From: an uncultured Flavobacteriaceae bacterium
GTDB taxonomy: Bacteria > Bacteroidota > Bacteroidia > Flavobacteriales > Flavobacteriaceae
Assembly (NCBI GenBank): GCA_947502495.1
Contig: CANNAC010000006.1
Span: forward strand, 1-64,000
Direction: 5' to 3'
Length of the DNA stretch: 64,000 nucleotides
Part shown: one piece after another, positions 8,524 through 19,808 of the stretch
Layout: the number at the start of each line of letters is the position of its first letter
Position numbering within the stretch: the first letter of the stretch is position 1
Translations under genes and position numbers: made by a program
Notes under the pieces: generated by a model
What the model was told of the DNA's origin: nothing
The model's input: the letters and a program-made list of their open reading frames with translations, nothing else
Databases searched by the model: none

Positions 8524-11496
8524 TTACGCTTCTAACGCTTCGTCTTCTTTTTCTTTAATTTTTAATGCATCTGTTGCACCAGCTCTTTTTACAGAATCGT
8601 ACATGATTGGCGTTGCAATAAATAATGAAGAGTATGTACCTACTACTACACCTACAATTAATGCGAACATAAATCCTCTAATAGAATCTCCACCAAAGAT
8701 AAAGATTGCTAATAATACTACTAAAGTAGTTAAAGAAGTATTTAATGTTCTACTTAATGTACTGCTTAATGATGCGTTAATTACTTTGTCAAAATCCCAA
8801 GTAGTATGTTCGTTGAAGAATTCTCTAATTCTATCAAATACAACTACTGTATCATTTAATGAGTAACCAATTACCGTTAAGATTGCTGCGATAAATGCTT
8901 GGTCAATTTCCATTGTAAATGGCATGAATTTGTATGTAAGAGAAAATACACCTAATACAATTAATACATCATGAAATACTGCTGCTACTGCACCAAGTGA
9001 GAATTGCCATCTTTTGAAACGGAATAAGATATATAAGAATACTACGATTAGAGATCCTAAAATTGCCCAGAATGAAGCTCTTTTAATATCATCTGCAATA
9101 GAAGGACTTACTTTGTAAGATTCCATTACACCAATTTGTTTATCCTCATCGTTAAGATTGATAAAGTCATCATAACTAATGTTAGATAAATGTGGTTGTA
9201 ATGCGTTAAATAATTTATGTCTGATTTCTTCATCTACTTCTGAAGAAGCTTCATTAATCTTATACTTCGTAGTAATTTTCACATCATTACTTGTACCAAT
9301 TAATTTTGCATCTGCACTACCGAAGACTTCTTCAGCAGAAAGTACTCCCGCAATTTCTGAAGCGCTTACTGGTTGCTCAAAACGTACTTGGTATGTTCTA
9401 CCTCCGACGAAATCTACACCTTGATCTAATTTATTTGTAAATAAAGAACCTAAACTTAAAAGAATAAAAACTCCAGAAACAATATAAGCGATCTTACGTT
9501 TCTTTAAGAAATCGATATTTATATTTCTAAATAAGTTTTTAGTTAAGCTTGTTGAGAAGTCTAATTTCCCTCCTTTATTAGAATACCAATCTACTAATAA
9601 TCTTGTAATAAAGATTGCAGTAAATAATGAAGTTGCAATACCAATAATTAATGTAGTTGCAAAACCTTTAATTGGTCCTGTACCAAATACGAATAAAATT
9701 AAAGCCGTTAAACCTGTTGTAACGTTGGCATCTAAAATAGAAGAAAGTGCGTTTGAAAAACCATCTTTTATAGAAGTAGCTTGATCTTTACCTTTAGCGA
9801 GTTCTTCTCGAATACGCTCAAAAATAAGTACGTTTGCATCTACAGACATACCAATAGTTAATACGATACCTGCAATTCCAGGAAGCGTTAATACAGCTCC
9901 TAAACCAGAAAGGATACCAAATATTAATAAGATATTTAATGCCATTGCAATATCTGCAAATAAACCAGCTTTACCGTAGTATAAAAACATCCATACTAAT
10001 ACTAATGCCAATGCAATTGCGAAAGACATTTTACCACTATCAATAGCTTCTTGTCCTAAAGAAGGACCAACTACATCACTTTGAATAATATCTGCTCTAG
10101 CTGGTAATTTACCTGCTCTTAAAACGTTTGCTAAATCGGTTGCTTCATTCAGTGTGAAGTTTCCAGAAATTTGAGAGTTACCACCTGCAATTGCTCCTGT
10201 TGTTACTCCAGGTGCAGAATATACTACGTCATCTAAAACAATAGCGATTTGGCTTCTTTGTGTAAAAGCTCTTCCAGTCATTTCTTCCCAGATCTTAGCT
10301 CCTTTACCATTCATTTGCATGCTTACAAGAGGCTTTCCTAAAGGATCATAATCTTGTCTTGCATCTACAACAACGCCACCACCTAATTCTGGTACGTTTT
10401 CTCTATTTGCAATTAATGCATATAAGTCTACTAACTCACTATCTCCTTTTTGTTTTCCGAATGCGAATTTCACATAACGTTGTTCTGCAGGAAGTAAGTT
10501 TCTTACTTGTGGCATATTTAAATACTCACTAATAATTTCTCTATCGTTAATATTAACTAAAGCAATTGCTGCTGGGTCTTGAGAACCAATTAATTTATCT
10601 AAAAGCGGATTTACAACAACAGCTGTAGAATCTGGATCGTCTCCTAAAAGGTCTGCAATCTTATCTTCTTCTGCTGAAGTTTCTTTTACTTCTTCTGTAT
10701 TTACTTCATTCGATTTTTGAATGCTTTTAATCGTTTCATTCGCTTCTACTAAAAAGCTATTGAAGATTGTTTTGTTATACACATCCCAAAACTCTAATTG
10801 CGCAGTACTTTGTAATAATTTAGTAGCACGCTCTGCATCTTTAACTCCTGGTAATTCTACTAAGATACGTCCTGAGTTCCCCATACGTTGAATATTTGGA
10901 GATGTTACACCAAACTCATCAATACGTTTACGTAATACTTCGAAAGCCGAAACAATAGACTCATCAATTTTTCTTGAGATTACTGGCTTCACCTCAGAAT
11001 CGGTCATATTTCCATCAATCTCACCATCTAAAGCTCTCGTATAAAATATGTCTGGCGAAGCTAATTTAGCATCTCCTTTTATAGCTTCGAAAGAAGTATA
11101 AAAATCTTCTAAATATGTGTTCTGACTGTTTTTCTGAAGCTCTGAAGCATCATCTAATGCTTTATTAAAAATAGGATCTGTTGTATTATTAGCTAATCCT
11201 TTTAATATATCTTTTACAGAAACTTGTAATATAACGTTAACTCCACCTTTAAGGTCAAGTCCTAAGTTCATCGCATTTTCTTTTACCTCATTATAGGTAT
11301 ATTTTGCTATTCCAATGTTATACACTTCTTCGTTAGCTAGCGAATCTAAGTACGTGTTTTCTTTTACAGAATCTCCCTTTGCATAAGCTGCTGCATTGCT
11401 TTCTATACTACTGTTTTTAAACGTGAATGATAGTTGGTAAATACTTACCAAACCAAACAATAGTGCAAATAATTTTACTAATCCTTTGTTTTGCAT
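8524..11496 (-). CDS. secDF: Fused protein translocase subunit SecDF
   Basis: Inner-membrane protein of 990 residues that uses the proton-motive force to drive late steps of Sec export. The SecD half has an N-terminal transmembrane helix, the DLKGGV motif (about residue 78), a long periplasmic P1 region with RKRIDEFGV and RILVELPG, and a five-helix block with SVDANVLIFERIREE. The SecF half starts near residue 655 with its own first helix, a VDFVGGRTYQV segment and YSLNDTVVVFDRIREF. Fused SecDF of about 1000 residues is normal in Bacteroidota. A charged insertion between P1 motifs (about residues 255-310) carries the usual variability. A TATATTTG box precedes it on the minus strand. Confidence 0.97.
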   Translation of the reverse strand: MQNKGLVKLFALLFGLVSIYQLSFTFKNSSIESNAAAYAKGDSVKENTYLDSLANEEVYNIGIAKYTYNEVKENAMNLGLDLKGGVNVILQVSVKDILKGLANNTTDPIFNKALDDASELQKNSQNTYLEDFYTSFEAIKGDAKLASPDIFYTRALDGEIDGNMTDSEVKPVISRKIDESIVSAFEVLRKRIDEFGVTSPNIQRMGNSGRILVELPGVKDAERATKLLQSTAQLEFWDVYNKTIFNSFLVEANETIKSIQKSNEVNTEEVKETSAEEDKIADLLGDDPDSTAVVVNPLLDKLIGSQDPAAIALVNINDREIISEYLNMPQVRNLLPAEQRYVKFAFGKQKGDSELVDLYALIANRENVPELGGGVVVDARQDYDPLGKPLVSMQMNGKGAKIWEEMTGRAFTQRSQIAIVLDDVVYSAPGVTTGAIAGGNSQISGNFTLNEATDLANVLRAGKLPARADIIQSDVVGPSLGQEAIDSGKMSFAIALALVLVWMFLYYGKAGLFADIAMALNILLIFGILSGLGAVLTLPGIAGIVLTIGMSVDANVLIFERIREELAKGKDQATSIKDGFSNALSSILDANVTTGLTALILFVFGTGPIKGFATTLIIGIATSLFTAIFITRLLVDWYSNKGGKLDFSTSLTKNLFRNINIDFLKKRKIAYIVSGVFILLSLGSLFTNKLDQGVDFVGGRTYQVRFEQPVSASEIAGVLSAEEVFGSADAKLIGTSNDVKITTKYKINEASSEVDEEIRHKLFNALQPHLSNISYDDFINLNDEDKQIGVMESYKVSPSIADDIKRASFWAILGSLIVVFLYILFRFKRWQFSLGAVAAVFHDVLIVLGVFSLTYKFMPFTMEIDQAFIAAILTVIGYSLNDTVVVFDRIREFFNEHTTWDFDKVINASLSSTLSRTLNTSLTTLVVLLAIFIFGGDSIRGFMFALIVGVVVGTYSSLFIATPIMYDSVKRAGATDALKIKEKEDEALEA

Positions 11497-11531
11497 TTGT
11501 ATATTTTTTTATGGTCAATTTTTTGAACGTG

Positions 11532-11539
11532 CAAATATA
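11532..11539 (-). promoter_or_regulatory. Probable secDF promoter, -7 box TATATTTG
   Basis: On the minus strand TATATTTG fits the TAnnTTTG consensus, 36 nt before the secDF start. A clear -33 element was not found. Its presence argues that secDF is not solely transcribed from the upstream gene at 11673-12293. Confidence 0.5.
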
Positions 11540-11672
11540 TAATTTACGTGTAGCTTATTGACTCTTTTTTATGTTTAAATGTAATGTTACACCTATTAAA
11601 CTTTAAAAGTTATTGGTGTTAGCTGGTTCTCTTTTACACATAGAATAGGTAACAAGAAAACGCTGGCTAGTT

Positions 11673-12293
11673 TTATGAAGTAGTATTTGTATTGGGTCCT
11701 GCTCTAACTTCAGGAATTTTATACGAAGTATTATCTATTGCTATTGCAATATTTGTATTTACTTTATACGCAACTTGTGTGTATGTATTTATCTCGTTTT
11801 CTGGTATAGAACAAACCGAAAAATGCACATTAGGATTAGAATAGCGATCGCTTTCTATTTTAAGTTCTATAGCAACTTTACCATCAAAACCAGAATTGGC
11901 GTCATTGCCATCTTGGATCTTAAAAACATCTAGGTTGTAATTTTCTTTAGACGAAGGAACCTTAGGACTTTGCTCTTTAGAGTTCGACGAATAATCTATT
12001 GCTAGACTTCTTTCTTTAGAAAGTTTACTTTTTACACTAACAACATCTGCATCACTATAATAGGTGATTTTTAGTTGATTGTTTTCAATTTTATGAATTT
12101 GAATATTGTCTACACCTAAGTCGAACAATTGCTTTTTTACAATGGTAACGGTGTTTTCAATTTCTAAAGAAGTAATAGTAGCGTCCGAAAATTGCAATAC
12201 AATCTTCTGATTTGGCAAAGCAGATTGCTCCTTACTAATATAACCTAGTAAGGTAAAAGCAATAAATAAAGTACAGATGTACCACTTTTTCAT
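11673..12293 (-). CDS. Exported SecD P1-head-like protein of unknown function
   Basis: Protein of 206 residues with an N-terminal hydrophobic segment (WYICTLFIAFTLLGYIS) that acts as signal peptide or anchor. The following region (TVTIVKKQLFDLGVDNIQIH, then a short beta segment and SKLSKERSLAIDY) aligns by eye, residue pattern for pattern, with the ferredoxin-like head of SecD. In the neighbouring SecDF the matching region reads VLRKRIDEFGV, RILVELPG and TAQLEFWDVY. The gene lies directly upstream of secDF on the same strand (176-nt gap). It may therefore be a detached SecD-P1-like accessory factor or a diverged duplicate. This family link is my own inference from pattern, not a database match. 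The C-terminal half (about residues 120-206) is not recognised. Confidence 0.7.
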   Translation of the reverse strand: MKKWYICTLFIAFTLLGYISKEQSALPNQKIVLQFSDATITSLEIENTVTIVKKQLFDLGVDNIQIHKIENNQLKITYYSDADVVSVKSKLSKERSLAIDYSSNSKEQSPKVPSSKENYNLDVFKIQDGNDANSGFDGKVAIELKIESDRYSNPNVHFSVCSIPENEINTYTQVAYKVNTNIAIAIDNTSYKIPEVRAGPNTNTTS

Positions 12294-12330
12294 GCGCCAA
12301 ATATAAGAAAATAAGATAGTATATCTATAA

Positions 12331-12371
12331 AAAAAAGTCTGAGGTGTTTAATAAACATCTCAGACCTATAA
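12331..12371 (-). terminator. Rho-independent terminator of the DUF4412 gene
   Basis: Read on the minus strand, GTCTGAGATG pairs with CACCTCAGAC (one G-U pair) across a short AT loop and is followed by a run of eight T. It lies about 35 nt after the stop of the gene at 12400-13068. Confidence 0.8.
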
Positions 12372-12399
12372 AATAAAACTCCAAAGTGGTGTAATTTAC

Positions 12400-13068
12400 T
12401 TACATCCCTGGTAATTTATCTACTTTTTTGTAGCCTTCTAATGGCGTCATATTAAATTTTTCGGAATCTACAGTTTCTTCCTTAACCTCGGTTACTTCGT
12501 TAATCATAATAATGTCCATTCCCATTTGGTTCATGGTCATTTTCATATACATAGGAAAGCCTTTAAAATCGGCTCCAAAAGATGTTGTTTGTTGATTTAC
12601 AGCATTAATTTGCTCGGTAGAAAAAATATCCATTGTCATATTCACACCATCTTTATTCATCACAACCTGATACACATTACATACATAACCAAGAATGGTT
12701 TTTGTTTCATCTCCTTTCGTAATTGTCATGTCTTTTAAATCTTCTTCGCTAGGTTTCGCTATATCTGTTATGGCATATTGTTTTCCTCCAACCATAGGGT
12801 TATTCATCATCGCCAACATTTTTTTAGTTTCAGAATCAATAATATTGACAGCTTCACCGGTCATTGGATTATTCACTTCGGTACGTGTTTTATTATCCTT
12901 AAAATAGGTTACAGACTTTATATCCCCAATCATTGCTAATTGTGCTTGCACATCAGGATTCTCACTAGACATGGTCATTTTAGAAGTAACAACACCTTCC
13001 AATAATGCATCTTGAGCTATAGCAGAAAAGCTAAAAGCTACTAATAAAACAAATAGATATTTTTTCAT
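12400..13068 (-). CDS. Secreted DUF4412 family protein
   Basis: Protein of 222 residues with a signal peptide (MKKYLFVLLVAFSFSAIAQ). The mature part has the DUF4412-type layout: a GVVTSKMTMS strand, YFKDNKTRTEVNNPMTGE, a segment recording metal or substrate state (MLAMMNNPMVGGKQYAI), TKTILGYVCNVYQVVM and MKMTMNQMGMDIIMINEV. It is strikingly Met-rich, with about 25 Met residues concentrated in the middle and C-terminal thirds, which is often seen in periplasmic metal-facing proteins, though no function is established. It is a single-gene unit with its own downstream terminator. Confidence 0.8.
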   Translation of the reverse strand: MKKYLFVLLVAFSFSAIAQDALLEGVVTSKMTMSSENPDVQAQLAMIGDIKSVTYFKDNKTRTEVNNPMTGEAVNIIDSETKKMLAMMNNPMVGGKQYAITDIAKPSEEDLKDMTITKGDETKTILGYVCNVYQVVMNKDGVNMTMDIFSTEQINAVNQQTTSFGADFKGFPMYMKMTMNQMGMDIIMINEVTEVKEETVDSEKFNMTPLEGYKKVDKLPGM

Positions 13069-13131
13069 TTTTCTTATTTTAAATTATTCCTTTTTTACGT
13101 ACTACAACTTACTAATTTACAAGTTAAAAAC

Positions 13132-13167
13132 AAAAAACCTCAACAACTATTGTTATTGAGGTTTTTA
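13132..13167 (-). terminator. Rho-independent terminator of mdh
   Basis: AAAAAACCTCAA pairs with TTGAGGTTTTT, with A- and T-tracts on either side, 21 nt beyond the mdh stop on the minus strand. Confidence 0.8.
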
Positions 13168-13187
13168 TTTTAATAGGTATTATTGGA

Positions 13188-14114
13188 TTATAACTCTAAT
13201 AATCCGTTAGTTGCTTTTACACCTTCAGCAGATTCTGCTAATTTTGCTTTTTCAGCATCTGTTAAGCTAATTTCAACAATTTTTTCAATTCCGTTAGCAC
13301 CTAAAATGCAAGGAACACCAATTGCTAAATCGCTTAATCCGAATTCGCCATCTAATAAAGCAGAACAAGGGAAAATCTTTTTAGTATCACAAGCAATTGC
13401 TTGTACCATTCCAGATACCGCAGCTCCTGGAGCATACCAAGCAGAAGTACCTAATAAACCGGTAAGTGTTGCACCACCAACTTTAGTATCTTGTACTACT
13501 TGATCCATACGTTCTTCTGATAAAAACTCAGAAACAACAACACTGTTTCTTACGGCTTTACCAATTAATGGCACCATACCTTTATCACTATGTCCACCAA
13601 TTACCATTCCGTCTACATCACTAATAGGTGCACCTAAAGCTTCTGCTAATCTGTATTTAAAACGAGCAGAATCTAAAGCTCCTCCCATTCCAATAATTTT
13701 ACTTTTTGGTAAACCAGTAGTTTTATGTACTAAGTAAGTCATTGTATCCATTGGATTAGATACCACAATAATAATTGTATTAGGCGAATGTTCTATTAAG
13801 CTAGAAGACACCATTTTTACAATTCCTGCGTTAATACCAATTAACTCTTCACGAGTCATACCTGGTTTTCTAGGAATACCAGAAGTAATTACACAAACAT
13901 CAGAACCTGCTGTTTTAGAATAATCATTAGTAATTCCTGTTATTTTTGTATCGAATCCGTTTAAAGATGCAGTTTGCATTAAATCCATTGCTTTACCTTC
14001 CGCAAAACCTTCTTTAATGTCTAATAAAACTACTTCTGAAGCAAAGTTTTTAATAGCAATATATTCTGCACAACTTGCTCCTACTGCTCCTGCTCCTACT
14101 ACTGTTACTTTCAT
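13188..14114 (-). CDS. mdh: Malate dehydrogenase (NAD-dependent, LDH-like type)
   Basis: Cytosolic TCA-cycle enzyme of 308 residues interconverting malate and oxaloacetate. The Rossmann motif VVGAGAVGASCAEYIA (residues 4-19) is followed by the NAD-ribose acidic residue in LLDIKEG. ITSGIPRKPGMTREEL is the mobile substrate loop with the Arg residues typical of malate specificity. VSNPMDTMTYLVHK and the active-site His in MVIGGHSDKGMVPL complete the set. Length and motifs fit the MDH group 3 found in Bacteroidota. It has its own terminator and no cotranscribed neighbour. Confidence 0.96.
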   Translation of the reverse strand: MKVTVVGAGAVGASCAEYIAIKNFASEVVLLDIKEGFAEGKAMDLMQTASLNGFDTKITGITNDYSKTAGSDVCVITSGIPRKPGMTREELIGINAGIVKMVSSSLIEHSPNTIIIVVSNPMDTMTYLVHKTTGLPKSKIIGMGGALDSARFKYRLAEALGAPISDVDGMVIGGHSDKGMVPLIGKAVRNSVVVSEFLSEERMDQVVQDTKVGGATLTGLLGTSAWYAPGAAVSGMVQAIACDTKKIFPCSALLDGEFGLSDLAIGVPCILGANGIEKIVEISLTDAEKAKLAESAEGVKATNGLLEL

Positions 14115-14192
14115 TTTTTATGTTTTTAATTTGTGTTGATTTATTATAGGTGTAAAATTAACGATTTCTAATGACTTTTACCAAGATAAGTT

Positions 14193-15074
14193 CTATAAAC
14201 CAAACCAACTTTTACGTACTTGATATGGATAACGTTCATATATGGTATTGTCTTCATACATAATGTCATCGTTTATAAAATCTTCTTTAGCTTCTATAAA
14301 CGTCTTTTCTGCTTTTTCTATTTCTCCTATCCTTCCTAAGCATATTGCTTTATAATATTTTACATCACTAAATTTTGGCTGAAGAAGTAATGCTTCATCA
14401 AATATTTTAATAGCTTCTTCAAAATTATTTAATTCGTAATTCGCAATTCCTAAGTACATTAAATCGGTAAAATGAATCCATTCTTCACCGTCTTCTTTAA
14501 CGGATTGTGCGATACTTTTTTCAAAAAAATCTTTTGCTTTTTCAAATGCATTTAATTGCAGGTTACATAATCCCAAATAAAAATAATAGGAATGATCCAT
14601 CACATAAGATTCGCCATTTAATTCTAAAGCTTTATTAAAATCTACAATAGCATCTTTATAGTTTTTAGAAAAAATACATTTCATAAAAGCCATGTAATCT
14701 ATCCATTTTTCAGGATCTAGCGCTGCTGCTTTTTCCAGAAAAGGCAAACCCAATTCGTCTTTATCTTCTTTATATAAAGGCATCGCTCTTTGTTGATAGA
14801 GATACGCAATTTTTGGATGTTTTGCTATTGCTGAATCTAAAATATTTCTTCTTCTTTCGGAATTTAAAGGATATCCACCTGTTTTGCTAAGTACTAATTT
14901 AGCTATAGAATCTGTTTCAAAAGAAGTTAAAGAAACACCGTCTGTTTGCTCTATCTTTAATTCAGATTCATTTAGATTTTTAGCACTATTTTTTAATCCT
15001 TCTTTATTTTCACAAGTAAATAGAAAGACACTAAAAAAGGCTAAAAGGACACATGTTTTATAGGAATACATCAT
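14193..15074 (-). CDS. TPR-repeat lipoprotein
   Basis: Lipoprotein of 293 residues: the signal peptide (CVLLAFFSVFLFTCEN) ends in a lipobox with Cys near residue 21. The mature protein consists of about five tetratricopeptide-like helical repeats (YKDAIVDFNKALELNGESY, AFEKAKDFFEKSIAQ, NNFEEAIKIFDEALLLQP, EIEKAEKTFIEAKED). TPRs mediate protein contacts, and no catalytic motif is visible. It starts 27 nt downstream of the stop of the metalloprotease gene (15102-17117) on the same strand, so the two may be cotranscribed. Confidence 0.8.
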   Translation of the reverse strand: MMYSYKTCVLLAFFSVFLFTCENKEGLKNSAKNLNESELKIEQTDGVSLTSFETDSIAKLVLSKTGGYPLNSERRRNILDSAIAKHPKIAYLYQQRAMPLYKEDKDELGLPFLEKAAALDPEKWIDYMAFMKCIFSKNYKDAIVDFNKALELNGESYVMDHSYYFYLGLCNLQLNAFEKAKDFFEKSIAQSVKEDGEEWIHFTDLMYLGIANYELNNFEEAIKIFDEALLLQPKFSDVKYYKAICLGRIGEIEKAEKTFIEAKEDFINDDIMYEDNTIYERYPYQVRKSWFGL

Positions 15075-15101
15075 CGCTATTGGATATAAAATAAATGAAT
15101 T

Positions 15102-17117
15102 TTAGTTTTTTATTATTCTTTTCACACCTATCCCACTGTTAGATTGTATTTTTATAAAATACACACCAGCCGAAAGAGTACTAATGTTGATATTCTCTTG
15201 TGTTAGATTATTAAATTTATGGGATTGTACTACACGTCCATTTACATCTAATATGGTTGCAGCTTCTAAAGTGATGCCATTATTTAAAGTAACGGTAATC
15301 TCATTTTGTGCAGGATTAGGATACACGGTGATATATGGCGTAACATCTTGATTTGCCACAGATAAAGTTTCCGTTTGATAAAGCTTTACATTTCTAAAGA
15401 ATGAAGTAGCGTCATTGTAGCGTCCTCCTCCAGGATAATAGTTACCACCAGTATTCCAAGCTTCGATATATTCGTCATTTCCTGCCGAAAAGAATAAATA
15501 TGGTGCTGTACCTGTAAATAATGTTCCTATTGGGATGGAGTAATGCTTATAAGTATACAAATCGGAATCTTGATAGGTATCATAATCCATATTATAAACA
15601 GCGGTTTCCGGAATGCTTTCTGTACCATATAATTTAAATGCTATAAGCGGATCTAAACTCAAATCATCATCCATACCAATAAAATGAGATTCCCCATCAA
15701 TGGTACTTTTAAAATCAAATTCTAACATCGTTGAAGGTGTAATGTTATAATTTATTGCAATGGCTTTCCATCCGTTTATCGAGACATGCAGCGTGGCTCC
15801 ATTATTATAATTAATAGACACACCTTTATCTTTTGTAGCATCATAAGACAATACCGTTTCGGAATTAAAATTGATTATTGGCGTTAATGGATCGCAGGCA
15901 TCCATAGCTGCTGGATTCCCATCTAAATTAATATCCGGATATCCCATACATTGATCGAATTCATCACAAACACCATCACCATCACTATCATTATTAATAT
16001 CATTTGGACATACATCACAAATATCGGGAATACGATCTCCATCGGTATCTACACCAGTTGTACAGCCATATAGTTTTGCCAAAACATTTGCCGTTTGCCA
16101 TAAACTATTTCTTTGTGCTACAGTAGAATTTAATGCCGCTTCCATACGTGTTTTTTGACCATTAGTAAACATAGCGTAGGTTGCAGAAGTATAATCCATC
16201 ATATTGGTATAATTATCTTTTGTAGAACAATTAAAGACAACACCAGCTCCTGGAAAAGCATCCAAATCATACAAACCATTTCCTTTCGTATTTGGTGTAT
16301 CTAAAACAGAATCATCCTCATTACAATAATATGTATTTCCATTTCCTCCAGCATTCGCCCAAATATGATAGACATTTAACCAGTGACCAACTTCATGAGC
16401 TAAATTATGATACCAAGTTTGCCACATTTCTCCATGCTCGCCATAGGCCCAAGCCGACATTACATGTCCATCTAAATAGGCATTTTCAGGACCATCTACA
16501 CTCGGAGGAAAAGTAGCATAACCAGAACTTGAACTTGAAGTCCAAGATTGTGCTACAACATAGATATTAAAATATTGATCTCTTGGCCAATGGTAAGTAA
16601 ATCTCATGGTGGGGTTGTCACCTTCGTAGGTATACGTTGGATCTACTTGTCTATCGATTCCATTAGTAGGATTTCCATTTGGATCAAAATTAGCCAAAAC
16701 AAATTTTAATTTTTTTTCTGTAAAAGCCCCTCTAACCGCAGCAAATTCTGGATCAATATTTTTATCGAAAGCAGATTCACCTGCAAAAAATATATTTAAC
16801 ATCTCTATGGAACGTTTTACTGCAGCATCTGAAATATTTTCTGGTCCGTTGTTGTGTATCACATGAACCACAACAGGAATAATGTAATCTGTTCCAATAA
16901 CAAGGTCTGCAATATTCCAATCTCTTTGATTATTAGAACGAGACTGAAATGTTCTAGTAAATTCTTCCAACTCTTGGTATGCCAAATTGTTTTCTGGCCT
17001 TAAAGAAGGATTTTCTTCATAAATTTTTTGTTGGTAAATGTCTTGTGCACAATGTTCTTGTGCTTTTGTAAAATAAGACATCAGTAAAAGAAAGCTTAAT
17101 AGCAGCAGCTTTTTCAT
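15102..17117 (-). CDS. T9SS-secreted M43-type (pappalysin-like) zinc metalloprotease
   Basis: Secreted protein of 671 residues with a signal peptide (MKKLLLLSFLLLMSYFTKAQ). The zinc site HEVGHWLNVYHIW (about residue 240) fits the extended metzincin motif HExxHxxxxxH, and the Met-turn is likely in NYTNMMDYTSATY, as in the M43 pappalysin-like family. Two calcium-binding thrombospondin type 3-like repeats follow (DTDGDRIPDICDVCPND, DSDGDGVCDEFDQC, about residues 355-392). A beta-rich region of about 150 residues comes next. The last about 75 residues (VYPNPAQNEITVTL, STLSAGVYFIKI, GVKRIIKN) form a type A T9SS C-terminal sorting domain. It is therefore predicted to be exported by T9SS and attached or released at the surface. 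Confidence 0.93.
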   Translation of the reverse strand: MKKLLLLSFLLLMSYFTKAQEHCAQDIYQQKIYEENPSLRPENNLAYQELEEFTRTFQSRSNNQRDWNIADLVIGTDYIIPVVVHVIHNNGPENISDAAVKRSIEMLNIFFAGESAFDKNIDPEFAAVRGAFTEKKLKFVLANFDPNGNPTNGIDRQVDPTYTYEGDNPTMRFTYHWPRDQYFNIYVVAQSWTSSSSSGYATFPPSVDGPENAYLDGHVMSAWAYGEHGEMWQTWYHNLAHEVGHWLNVYHIWANAGGNGNTYYCNEDDSVLDTPNTKGNGLYDLDAFPGAGVVFNCSTKDNYTNMMDYTSATYAMFTNGQKTRMEAALNSTVAQRNSLWQTANVLAKLYGCTTGVDTDGDRIPDICDVCPNDINNDSDGDGVCDEFDQCMGYPDINLDGNPAAMDACDPLTPIINFNSETVLSYDATKDKGVSINYNNGATLHVSINGWKAIAINYNITPSTMLEFDFKSTIDGESHFIGMDDDLSLDPLIAFKLYGTESIPETAVYNMDYDTYQDSDLYTYKHYSIPIGTLFTGTAPYLFFSAGNDEYIEAWNTGGNYYPGGGRYNDATSFFRNVKLYQTETLSVANQDVTPYITVYPNPAQNEITVTLNNGITLEAATILDVNGRVVQSHKFNNLTQENINISTLSAGVYFIKIQSNSGIGVKRIIKN

Positions 17118-17471
17118 TTATAGTGGTTTTATTGGTTGGTTACTCTTGTATATGGATATCGTAATTATCGGAAATGAATTCCTGAAATCAGTCTATCCGC
17201 CTCAAAGATAATCTTTTAACCTATACTTTTATTCCTATATTCTAATAAGAAGGCATTTAATGCACAATTCCTAGAAATAATAAATAGGAAAATATATCGA
17301 TGCTGTGCGAACTCTTTTTACAGCTTACGCGATGCATTTATGAAATATTAGAATCCTAGGTATTGGACCTAAAAAAAACCTGTAAAGCAATGAAACTTTA
17401 CAGGTTTTAAATATAAATTAAAAAATACCTACATGGTTTTAGAAAACCTGTAGAATACTTTTAAAGACAAA
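17118..17471. other. Intergenic region between gyrB and metalloprotease gene (354 bp)
   Basis: No open frame with coding features is seen on either strand. The right part holds the gyrB terminator. The left part should contain the promoter of the metalloprotease gene, but no good TAnnTTTG match was found. Confidence 0.6.
17373..17408 (-). terminator. Rho-independent terminator of gyrB
   Basis: AACCTGTAAAG pairs with CTTTACAGGTT across an 8-nt loop, flanked by A8 on the left, which is T8 on the minus strand. It lies about 65 nt after the gyrB stop. Confidence 0.8.

Positions 17472-19808
<2,337 letters not shown>

Noticed and set aside
17118-17471. Possible small RNA or small gene in the gyrB-metalloprotease gap
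   Set aside because: Apart from the gyrB terminator no dyad, promoter box or frame with coding character was found.
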